Shown: in pieces, positions 34,931-46,700 of the stretch | How positions within the stretch are numbered: position 1 is the first letter of the stretch | Layout of the letters: each line of letters begins with the position of its first letter | NCBI RefSeq assembly: GCF_051401765.1 | Contig: NW_027480505.1 | Coordinates: 310,001 to 374,000 of the forward strand | DNA: 64,000 bases | Reading direction: 5' to 3' | Source: Calliopsis andreniformis | Taxonomy: Eukaryota > Arthropoda > Insecta > Hymenoptera > Andrenidae | Translations under genes and position numbers: made by a program | The notes under the pieces: model-generated | Database searches by the model: none | Told to the model about the DNA's origin: nothing | What the model saw: the letters and a program-made list of their open reading frames with translations, nothing else

Positions 34931-37711
34931 ACAACAGTTTTTCCATTGTATAATACGAATAATTGCTACCAGTGTAAAAGTTATGGTCATTTCTGCGTTC
35001 CGGGCAACCTAGGCTTTACCCTAGGGCGTTGTTCCACCAGATCGAATAGTTAGGGCCTAAGAAGTGAACGCCAGAAGCATAAAATACAATATAAATACAA
35101 CAGCCTTTGCATCGTATAAAAGGAATAATTGCAAACAGTCTGAAAGTAATTGTCATTTTTACGTTCCGGGCAACCTAGGCTTCACTCTAGGGTGTTGCTC
35201 CACCAGATCAAACAGTTAGGGCCTTAGAAGTCAACGCCCGAAGCATATAATACGATATAAATTCAACAGCTTTTCCATCGTATTAAATGAATAATTGCGA
35301 ACAGTGTGAAAGTAGTGGTCATTTCTGCGTTCCGAGCAACCTAGGCTTCACTCTAGGGCGGTGCTCTACCATATCGAATAGCCTCGGCCTTAGAAGCCTA
35401 CGCCTGAAGCATAAAATACAATAAAAATGCAACAGTCTTTCCATCCTATAACAGGAATAATTGCAACCCGTGTGAAAGTGATGGTCATTTGTACGTTCCA
35501 GGGAACCTATGCTTCACTCTAGGGCGTTGCTCCACCAGATCGTGTTGTTAGGGCCAAAGAAGTCAACGCCCGAAGCATAAAATACAAAATAAATACAACA
35601 GTTTTTCCATTGTATAAAACGAACAATTGCTACCAGCGTAAAAGTTATGGTCATTTTTACGTTCCGGGCAACCTAGGCTTCACCCTAGGGCACTGTTCCA
35701 TCAGATCGAATAGTTAGGCCCTAAGAAGTGAACGCCAGAAGCATAAAATACAATATAAATACCACAGTTTTTCCATCGTAGAAAACGAATAATTGCAACC
35801 AGTGTGAAAGTTATGGTCATTTCTATATTCCGAGCAACCTAGGCTTCACTCTAGGGCGTTGCTCCACTAGATCGTTTAGCTAGGGCCTTAGAAGTCAACG
35901 CCAGGAGCATAAAATACGATATAAATACAACAGCTTTTCCATCGTATAAAAGGAATAATTGCAAACAGTGTGAAAGTAATGGTCATTTCTACGTTCCGGG
36001 CAACCTAGGCTTCACTCTAGGGCGTTGCTCCACCAGATCAAACAGTTAGGGCCTTAGAAGTCGACGCCCGAAGCATAAAATACAAAATAAATAGAACAGT
36101 TTTTCCATTGTATAAAACGGATAATTGCTACCAGTGTAAAAGTTATGATCATTTCTACGTTCCGGCCAACCTAGGCTTCACCCTAGGGCGTTGTTCCACC
36201 AGATCGAATAGTCAGGGCCTAGGAAGTGAACGCCAGAAGCATAAAATGCAATAAAAATACAACAGACTTTCCATCGTATAACAGGAATAATTGCAACCCG
36301 TGTGAAAGTGATGGTCACTTGTACGTTCCAGGGAACCTAGGCTTCACTCTAGGGCGTTGCTCAACCAGATCGAATTGTTAGGGCCAAAGAAGTCAACGCC
36401 CGAAGCATAAAATACAAAATAAATGGAACGGTTTTTCCATTGTATAAAACGAATAATTGCTACCAGTGTAAAAGTTATGGTCATTTCTACGTTCCGGGCA
36501 ACCTAGGCTTCACCCTAGGGCGTTGTTCCACCAGATCGAATAGTCAGGGCCTAAGAAGTGAACCCCAGAAGCATAAAATGTAATAAAAATGCAACAGTCT
36601 TTCCATCCTATAACAGGAATAATTGCAACCCGTGTGAAAGTGATGGTCATTTGTACGTTCCAGGGAACCTATGCTTCACTCTAGGGCGTTGCTCCACCAG
36701 ATCGAGTTGTTATGGCCAAAGAAGTCAACGCCCGAAACATAAAATACAAAATAAATAGAACAGTTTTTCCATTGTATAAAACGAATAATTGCTACCAGTG
36801 TAAAAGTTATGGTCATTTTTTCGTTCCGGGCAACCTAGGCTTCACCCTAGGGCATTGTTCCATCAAATCGAATAGTTAGGCCCTAAGAAGTGAACGCCAG
36901 AAGCATAAAATACAATATAAATACACCAGTTTTTCCATCGTAGAAAACGAATAATTGCAAGCAGTGTGAAAGTTATGGTCATTTCTATATTCCGAGCAAC
37001 CTAGGCTTCACTCTAGGGCGGTGCTCCACCATATCCAATAGCTACGGCCTTAGAAGCCTACGCCTGAAGCATAAAATACAATAAAAATACAACTGTCTTT
37101 TCATCGTATAACAGGAATAATTGCAACAAGCGTGAAAGTAATGATCATTTCGGCGTTTCGGGCATCCTAGACTTAACTCTGAGGCATTGCTCCACCAGAT
37201 CGAATAGTTAGGGCCTAAGAAGTCAACGCCAGAAGCATAAAATACAATATAAATACAACAGTTTTTCCATTGTATAAAACGTATAATTGCTACCAGTGTA
37301 AAAGTTATGGTCATTTCTACGTTCCGGGCAACCTAGGCTTCACCCTAGGGCGTTGTTCCACCAGATCGAAAAGTTAGGGCCTAAGAAGTGAACGCCAGAA
37401 GCATAAAATGCAATAAAAATACAACAGGTTTTCCATCGTATAACAGGATTAATTGCAACCAGTTTGAAGGTGATGGTCATTTCTACGTTCCGGGCAACCT
37501 AGGCTTCACCCTAGGGCGTTGCTCCACTAGATCGAATAGCTAGGGCCATAGAAGTCAACGCCAGAAGCATAAAATACGACATAAATACAACAGCTTTTCC
37601 ATCGTATAAAAGGAATAATCGCAAACAGTGTGAAAGTAATGGTCATTTCTACGTTCCGGGCAACCTAGGCTTCACCCTAGGGCGTTGCTCCACCAGATCA
37701 AACAGTTAGGG
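34843..37711 (-). repeat. Segmental copy A of the 41,150-43,686 block
   Basis: About 2.9 kb, 17 monomers, matches 41,150-43,686. The offset is 6,307 up to about 36,209 and 5,975 from about 36,542 onward. The difference of 332 bp is a two-monomer indel. Shared rare variants include GATCGTTTAGCTAGG, GCCTCGGCCTTAGAAGCC, and AGTGAACCCCAGAAGC. Confidence 0.87.
36210..36541 (-). repeat. Two-monomer (332-bp) indel between segmental copies
   Basis: These 332 bp are present here and absent from the otherwise matching copy, where 42,516 corresponds to both edges. The flanks read GTCAGGGCCTA(G/A)GAAGTGAAC on both sides, so unequal exchange between two like monomers explains gain or loss. Confidence 0.8.
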
Positions 37712-39248
37712 CCTTAGAAGTCAACGCCCGAAGCATAAAATACAAAATAAATAGAACATTTTTTCCATTGTATAAAACGAATAATTGCTACCAGTGTAAA
37801 AGTTATGGTCATTTCTACGGTCCGGGCAACGTAGGCCTCACCCTGGGGCGTTGTTCCACCAGATCGAGTAGTTAGGGCCTAAGAAGTGAACGCCAGAAGC
37901 ATAAAATACAATATAAATACAACAGCTTTTCAATCGTAAAAAACGAATAATTGCAACCAGTGTGAAAGTTATGGTTATTTCTACATTCCGAGCAACCTAG
38001 GCTTCACTCTAGGGCGTTGCTCCACCAGATCGAATAGTTAGGTCCTTAGAAGTCAACGCCAGAAGCATAAAATACGATATAAATACAACAGCTTTTGCAT
38101 CGTATAAAAGGAATAATTGCAAACAGTGTGAAAGTAATTGTCATTTCTACGTTCCGGGCAATCTAGGCTTCACTCTAGGGCGTTGCTCCACCAGATCAAA
38201 CAGATAGGGCCTTAGAAGTCAACGCACGAAGCATAAAATACATAATAAATAGAACGGTTTTTCCATTGTATATTACGAATTATTGCTACGAGTGTAAAAG
38301 TTATGGCCATTTCTACGTTCCGGGCAACCTAGGCTTCACTCTAGGGCGTTGGTCCACCAGATCAAACAGTTAGGGCCATAGAAGCCAACGCCCGAAGCAT
38401 TAAATGCAAAATAAATAGAACAGTTTTTCCATTGTATAAAACGAATAATTGCTACCTGTGTAAAAGTTATGGCCATTTCTACGTTGCGGGCAACCTAGGC
38501 TTCACCTTAGGCCGTTGTTCCACCAGATCGAATAGTTAGGGCCTAAGAAGTGAACGCCAGAAGCATAAAATACAATATAAATACAACAGTTTTTCCATCA
38601 TATAAAACGAATAATTGCAACCAGTGTGAAAGCTATGGTCATTTCTACATTCCGAGCAACCTAGGCTTCACTCTAGGGCGTTGCTCCAACAGATTGAATA
38701 GTCAGGGCCTTAGAAGTCAACGTCCGAAGCATAAAATGCAATAAAAATACAACAGTTTATCAATAGTATGACAGGATTAATTGCAACCAGTTTGAAAGTG
38801 ATGGTCATTTCTACGTTCCGGGCAACCTAGGCTTCACTGTAGGGCGTTGCTCCACTAGATCGAATAGCTAGGGCCTTAGAAGTCAACGCCAGAGGCATAA
38901 AATACAATATAAATACAACAGCTTTTCCATCGTAAAAAACGAATAATTGCAACCAGTGTGAAAGTTATGGTTATTTCTACATTCCGAGCAACCTAGGCTT
39001 CACTCTAGGGCGTTGCTCCACCAGATCGAATAGTTAGGTCCTTAGAAGTCAACGCCAGAAGCATAAAATACGATATAAATACAACAGCTTTTGCATCGTA
39101 TAAAAGGAATAATTGCAAACAGTGTGAAAGTAATTGTCATTTCTACGTTCCGGGCAATCTATGCTTCACTCTAGGGCGTTGCTCCACCAGATCAAACAGT
39201 TAGGGCCTTAGAAGTCAACGCACGAAGCATAAAATACAAAATAAATGG
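37471..39248 (-). repeat. Uninterrupted partner of the junction-side segment
   Basis: Copy of 29,009-30,786, but here the array continues upstream without a break, through TGCAACCAGTTTGAAGG into TGATGGTCATTTCTACG. This copy gives the reference against which the strand-switch breakpoint can be placed to the base. Its upstream part overlaps the end of the 34,843-37,711 block. Confidence 0.86.
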
Positions 39249-41149
39249 AACAGTTTTTCCATCGTATAAAACGAATAATTGCTACCAGTGTGAAAGTTAT
39301 GGTCATTTCTACTTTCCGGGCAACCTAGACTTCACCCTAGGGCGTTGTTCCACCAGATGGAATAGTTAGGGCCTAAGAAGTCAACGCCAGAAGCATAAAA
39401 TACAATATAAATACAACAGTTTTTCCATTGTTTAAAACGAATAGTTGGTACCAGTGTAAAAGTTATGGTCATTTCTACGTTCCGGGCAACCTAGGCTTCA
39501 CCCTAGGGCGTTGTTCCACCAGAACGAATAGTTAGGGCCTAAGAAGTGAACGCCAGAAGCATAAAATACAATATAAATACAACAGTTTTTCCATCGTATA
39601 AAACGAATAATTGCAACCAGTGTGAAAGTTATGGTCATTTCTACATTCCGAACAACCTAGGCTTCACTCTAGGGCGTAGCTCCAACAGATTGAATAGTTA
39701 GGGCCTTAGAAGTCAACGCCCGAAGCATAAAATGCAATAAAAATACAACAGACTTTCCATCGTATAACAGGAATAATTGCAACCCGTGTGAAGGTGATGG
39801 TCACTTGTACGTTCCAGGGAACCTAGGCTTCACTCTAGGGCGTTGCTCCACCAGATCGAATTGTTAGGGCCAAAGATGTCAACGCCCGAAGCATAAAATA
39901 CAAAATAAATAGAACAGTTTTTCCATTGTATAAAACGAATAATTGGTACCAGTGTAAAAGTTATGGTCATTTTTACGTTCCGGGCAACCTAGGCTTCACC
40001 CTAGGGCATTGTTCCATCAGATCGAATAGTTAGGCCTTAAGAAGTGAACGCTGAAGCCTAAAATACAATATAAATACAACAGTTTTTCCATCGTAGAAAA
40101 CGAATAATTGCAACCAGTGTGAAAGTTATGGTCATTTCTGTATTCCGAGCAACCTAGGCTTCACTCTAGGGCGGTGCTCCACCATATCGAATAGCTACGG
40201 CCTTAGAAGCCTACGCCTGAAGCATAAAATACAATAAAAATACAACGGTCTTTTCATCGTATAACAGGAATAATTGCAACAAGCGTGAAAGTAATGATCA
40301 TTTCGGCGTTTCGGGCATCCTAGACTTAACTCTGAGGCATTGCTCCACCAGATCGAATAGTTAGGACCTAAGAAGTCAACGCCAGAAGCATAAAATACAA
40401 TATAAATACAACAGTTTTTCCATCGTATAAAACGAATAATTGCATCCAGTGTGAAAGCTATGGTCATTTCTACATTCCGAGCAACCTGGGCTTCACTCTA
40501 GGGCGTTGCTCCAACAGATTGAATAGTCAGGGCCTTAGAAGTCAACGCCCGAAGTATAAAATACAAAATAAATAGAACAGTTTTTCCATTGTATAAAACG
40601 AATAATTGTTACCAGTGTAAAAGTTATGGTCATTTCTACGTTCCGGGCCACCTAGGCTTCACCCTAGGGCGTTGTTCCACCAGATCGAATAGTTAGGGCC
40701 TAAGAAGTGAACGCCAGAAGCATAAAATACAATATAAATACAACAGTTTTTCCATCGTATAAAACGAATAATTGCAACCAGTGTGAAAGCTATCGTCATT
40801 TCTACATTCCGAGCAACCTAGGCTTCACTCTAGGGCGTTGCTCCAACAGATTGTATAGTCAGGGCCTTAGAAGTCAACGCCCGAAGCAAAAAATGCAATA
40901 AAAATACAACAGTTTTTCCATCATATAACGGGATTAATTGCAAAAAGTTTGAAAGTGATGGTCATTTCTACGTTCCGGGCAACCTAGGCTTCACTCTAGG
41001 GCGTTGCTCCACTAGATCGAATAGCTAGGGCCTAAGAAGTGAACGCCAGAAGCATAAAATGCAATAAAAATACAACAGACTTTCCATCGTATAACAGGAA
41101 TAATTGCAACCCGTGTGAAAGTGATGGTCACTTGTACGTTCCAGGGAAC
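39247..41149 (-). repeat. Satellite monomers, copy of 33,770-34,930 and 46.1-47.8 kb types
   Basis: About 39,247-40,407 repeats 33,770-34,930. About 40,195-41,030 matches 46,999-47,835 and 51,976-52,812, including the rare GCAAAAAATGCAATAAAAATA at 40,887, 47,691 and 52,668. The block is thus an earlier copy of material later organised in the 30-mer HOR. No other feature seen. Confidence 0.8.
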
Positions 41150-43686
41150 CTAGACTTAACTCTGAGGCATTGCTCCACCAGATCGAATAGTTAGGGCCTA
41201 AGAAGTCAACGCCAGAAGCATAAAATACAATATAAATACAACAGTTTTTCCATTGTATAATACGAATAATTGCTACCAGTGTAAAAGTTATGGTCATTTC
41301 TGCGTTCCGGGCAACCTAGGCTTTACCCTAGGGCGTTGTTCCACCAGATCGAATAGTTAGGGCCTAAGAAGTGAACGCCAGAAGCATAAAATACAATATA
41401 AATACAACAGCCTTTGCATCGTATAAAAGGAATAATTGCAAACAGTCTGAAAGTAATTGTCATTTTTACGTCCCGGGCAACCTAGGCTTCACTCTAGGGT
41501 GTTGCTCCACCAGATCAAACAGTTAGGGCCTTAGAAGTCAACGCCCGAAGCATATAATACGATATAAATTCAACAGCTTTTCCATCGTATTAAATGAATA
41601 ATTGCGAACAGTGTGAAAGTAGTGGTCATTTCTGCGTTCCGAGCAACCTAGGCTTCACTCTAGGGCGGTGCTCTACCATATCGAATAGCCTCGGCCTTAG
41701 AAGCCTACGCCTGAAGCATAAAATACAATAAAAATGCAACAGTCTTTCCATCCTATAACAGGAATAATTGCAACCCGTGTGAAAGTGATGGTCATTTGTA
41801 CGTTCCAGGGAACCTATGCTTCACTCTAGGGCGTTGCTCCACCAGATCGTGTTGTTAGGGCCAAAGAAGTCAACGCCCGAAGCATAAAATACAAAATAAA
41901 TACAACAGTTTTTCCATTGTATAAAACGAACAATTGCTACCAGCGTAAAAGTTATGGTCATTTTTACGTTCCGGGCAACCTAGGCTTCACCCTAGGGCAC
42001 TGTTCCATCAGATCGAATAGTTAGGCCCTAAGAAGTGAACGCCAGAAGCATAAAATACAATATAAATACCACAGTTTTTCCATCGTAGAAAACGAATAAT
42101 TGCAACCAGTGTGAAAGTTATGGTCATTTCTATATTCCGAGCAACCTAGGCTTCACTCTAGGGCGTTGCTCCACTAGATCGTTTAGCTAGGGCTTTAGAA
42201 GTCAACGCCAGGAGCATAAAATACGATATAAATACAACAGCTTTTCCATCGTATAAAAGGAATAATTGCAAACAGTGTGAAAGTAATGGTCATTTCTACG
42301 TTCCGGGCAACCTAGGCTTCACTCTAGGGCGTTGCTCCACCAGATCAAACAGTTAGGGCCTTAGAAGTCGACGCCCGAAGCATAAAATACAAAATAAATA
42401 GAACAGTTTTTCCATTGTATAAAACGGATAATTGCTACCAGTGTAAAAGTTATGATCATTTCTACGTTCCGGGCAACCTAGGCTTCACCCTAGGGCGTTG
42501 TTCCACCAGATCGAATAGTCAGGGCCTAAGAAGTGAACCCCAGAAGCATAAAATGTAATAAAAATGCAACAGTCTTTCCATCCTATAACAGGAATAATTG
42601 CAACCCGTGTGAAAGTGATGGTCATTTGTACGTTCCAGGGAACCTATGCTTCACTCTAGGGCGTTGCTCCACCAGATCGAGTTGTTATGGCCAAAGAAGT
42701 CAACGCCCGAAACATAAAATACAAAATAAATAGGACAGTTTTTCCATTGTATAAAACGAATAATTGCTACCAGTGTAAAAGTTATGGTCATTTTTTCGTT
42801 CCGGGCAACCTAGGCTTCACCCTAGGGCATTGTTCCATCAAATCGAATAGTTAGGCCCTAAGAAGTGAACGCCAGAAGCATAAAATACAATATAAATACA
42901 CCAGTTTTTCCATCGTAGAAAACGAATAATTGCAACCAGTGTGAAAGTTATGGTCATTTCTATATTCCGAGCAACCTAGGCTTCACTCTAGGGCGGTGCT
43001 CCACCATATCCAATAGCTACGGCCTTAGAAGCCTACGCCTGAAGCATAAAATACAATAAAAATACAACTGTCTTTTCATCGTATAACAGGAATAATTGCA
43101 ACAAGCGTGAAAGTAATGATCATTTCGGCGTTTCGGGCATCCTAGACTTAACTCTGAGGCATTGCTCCACCAGATCGAATAGTTAGGGCCTAAGAAGTCA
43201 ACGTCAGAAGCATAAAATACAATATAAATACAACAGTTTTTCCATTGTATAAAACGTATAATTGCTACCAGTGTAAAAGTTATGGTCATTTCTACGTTCC
43301 GGGCAACCTAGGCTTCACCCTAGGGCGTTGTTCCACCAGATCGAAAAGTTAGGGCCTAAGAAGTGAACGCCAGAAGCATAAAATGCAATAAAAATACAAC
43401 AGGTTTTCCATCGTATAACAGGATTAATTGCAACCAGTTTGAAGGTGATGGTCATTTCTACGTTCCGGGCAACCTAGGCTTCACCCTAGGGCGTTGCTCC
43501 ACTAGATCGAATAGCTAGGGCCATAGAAGTCAACGCCAGAAGCATAAAATACGACATAAATACAACAGCTTTTCCATCGTATAAAAGGAATAATCGCAAA
43601 CAGTGTGAAAGTAATGGTCATTTCTACGTTCCGGGCAACCTAGGCTTCACCCTAGGGCGTTGCTCCACCAGATCAAACAGTTAGGG
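41150..43686 (-). repeat. Segmental copy B of the 34,843-37,711 block
   Basis: Same monomer order as copy A minus the two-monomer indel at 42,516. The copies are almost the same by eye, with single changes such as GGGCTTTAGAAG at 42,191 for GGGCCTTAGAAG at 35,884. It ends near 43,686, where this copy jumps to a monomer with GGCCATAGAAGCCAACG. Confidence 0.86.
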
Positions 43687-43756
43687 CCATAGAAGCCAAC
43701 GCCCGAAGCATTAAATACAAAATAAATAGAACAGTTTTTCCATTGTATAAAACGAA

Positions 43757-46700
43757 TAATTGCAACCAGTGTGAAAGTTATGGTTATTTCTACATTCCGA
43801 GCAACCTAGGCTTCACTCTAGGGCGTTGCTCCACCAGATCGAATAGTTAGGTCCTTAGAAGTCAACGCCAGAAGCATAAAATACGATATAAATACAACAG
43901 CTTTTGCATCGTATAAAAGGAATAATTGAAAACAGTGTGAAAGTAATTGTCATTTCTACGTTCCGGGCAATCTATGCTTCACTCTAGGGCGTTGCTCCAC
44001 CAGATCAAACAGTTAGGGCCTTAGAAGTCAACGCACGAAGCATAAAATACAAAATAAATGGAACGGTTTTTCCATTGTATAAAACGAATAATTGATACCA
44101 GTGTAAAAGTTATGGTCATTTCTACGTTCCGGGCAACCTAGGCTTCACCCTAGGGCGTTGTTCCACCAGGTCGAATAGTCAGGTCCTAAGAAGTAAACGC
44201 CAGAAGCATAAAATGCAATAAAAATGCAACAGTCTTTCCATCCTATAACAGGAATAATTGCAACCCGTGTGAAAGTGATGGTCATTTGTACGTTCCAGGG
44301 AACCTATGCTTCACTCTAGGGCGTTGCTCCACCACATCGAATTGTTAGGGCCGAAGAAGTCAACGCCCGAAGCATAAAATACAAAATAAATAGAACAGAT
44401 TTTCCATTGTATAAAACGAATAATTGCTACCAGTGTAAAAGTTATGGTCATTTTTACGTTCCGGGCAACCTAGGCTTCACCCTAGGGCACTGTTCCATCA
44501 GATCGAATAGTTAGGCCCTAAGAAGTGAACGCCAGAAGCATAAAATACAATATAAATACCACAGTTTTTCCATCGTAGAAAACGAATAATTGCAACCAGT
44601 GTGAAAGTTATGGTCATTTCTATATTCCGAGCAACCTAGGCTTCACTCTAGGTCGGTGCTCCAGCATATCCAATAGCAACGGCCTTAGAAGCCTACGCCT
44701 GAAGCATAAAATACAATAAAAATACAACGGTCTTTTCATCGTATAACAGGAATAATTGCAACAAGCGTGAAAGTAATCATCATTTCGGCGTTCCGGGCAT
44801 CCTAGACTTAACTCTGAGGCATTGCTCCACCAGATCGAATAGTTAGGGCCTAAGAAGTCAACGCCAGAAGCATAAAATACAATATAAATACAACAGTTTT
44901 TCCATTGTATAATACGAATAATTGCTACCAGTGTAAAAGTTATGGTCATTTCTACGTTCCGGGCAACCTAGGCTTCACTCTAGGGCGTTGCTCCACCAGA
45001 TCAAATAGTTAGGGCCTTAGAAGTCAACGCCCGAAGCATAAAATACAAAATAAATAGAACAGTTTTTCCATTGTATAAAACGAATAATTGCTACCAGCGT
45101 AAAAGTTGTGGTCATTTCTACGTTCCGGGCAACTAGGCCTCACCCTAGGGCGTTGTTCCACCAGATCGAATAGTCAGGGCCTAAGAAGTGAACGCCAGAA
45201 GCATAAAATGCAATAAAAATACAACAGTCTTTCCATCCTATAACAGGAATAATTGCAACCTGTGTGAAAGTGATGGTCATTTCTACGTTCCGGGCAACCT
45301 AGGCTTCACTCTAGGGCGTTGGTCCACCCGATCGAATAGCTAGGGACTTAGAATTCAATGGCAGGAGCATAAAATGCAATATAAATAGAACAGCTTTTCC
45401 ATCGTTTAGAACGGATAATAGCAACCAGTGTGAAAGTTATGGTCATTTCTACGTTACGGGCAACCTAGGCTTCACTCGAGGGCGTTGCTCCACCAGATCG
45501 AGTCGTTAGGGCCTTAGAGGTCAACGCCCGAAGCATAAAATACAATAAAGAAGCAAGAGTTTTTCCATCGCATAACAGGAATATTTACCACCAGTGTGAA
45601 GGTGATGGTATGGTCTACGTTCCGGGCAACCTAGGCTTCACTCTAGGGCGGTGCTCCACCAGATGAAATAGTTAGGGCCTAAGAAGTCAACGCCAGAAGA
45701 ATAAAATACGATATAAGTACAACAGTTTTTCCATCGTATAAAATGAATGATTGCGAACATTGTGAATGTAATGGTCATTTCTGCGTGCCTGGCAACCTAC
45801 GCGTCACCCTAGGGCGTTGCTGCTCCACATCTGATAGCTACGGCGTTAGAAGTGAACGCCGGAAGCATAAAATACAATATAAATACAACAGCTTCGCCAT
45901 CGTATAAAATGAATAATTGCAAACACTGTGCAAGTAATGGTCATTTCTACGTTCCGGGCAACCTAGGCTCCACTCTAGGGCGTTGCTCTACCAGATCGAA
46001 TAGTTAGGGCCTTAGAAGTCAACGCCCGAAGCATAAAGTATAAAATAAATAGAACAGTTTTTCCATCGTATAAAACGAATAATTGCTACCAGTGTGAAAG
46101 TTATGGTCATTTCTACTTTCCGGGCAACCTAGACTTCACCCTAGGGCGTTGTTCCACCAGATGGAATAGTTAGGGCCTAAGAAGTCAACGCCAGAAGCAT
46201 AAAATACAATATAAATACAACAGTTTTTCCATTGTATAAAACGAATAGTTGGTACCAGTGTAAAAGTTATGGTCATTTCTACGTTCCGGGCAACATAGGC
46301 TTCACCCTAGGGCGTTGTTCCACCAGAACGAATAGTTAGGGCCTAAGAAGTGAACGCCAGAAGCATAAAATACAATATAAATATAACAGTTTTTCCATCG
46401 TATAGAACGAATAATTGCAACCAGTGTGAAAGTTATGGTCATTTCTACATTCCGAACAACCTAGGCTTCACTCTAGGGCGTAGCTCCAACAGATTGAATA
46501 GTTAGGGCCTTAGAAGTCAACGCCCGAAGCATAAAATGCAATAAAAATACAACAGACTTTCCATCGTATAACAGGAATAATTGCAACCCGTGTGAAGGTG
46601 ATGGTCACTTGTACGTTCCAGGGAACCTAGGCTTCACTCTAGGGCGTTGCTCCACCAGATCGAATTGTTAGGGCCAAAGATGTCAACGCCCGAAGCATAA

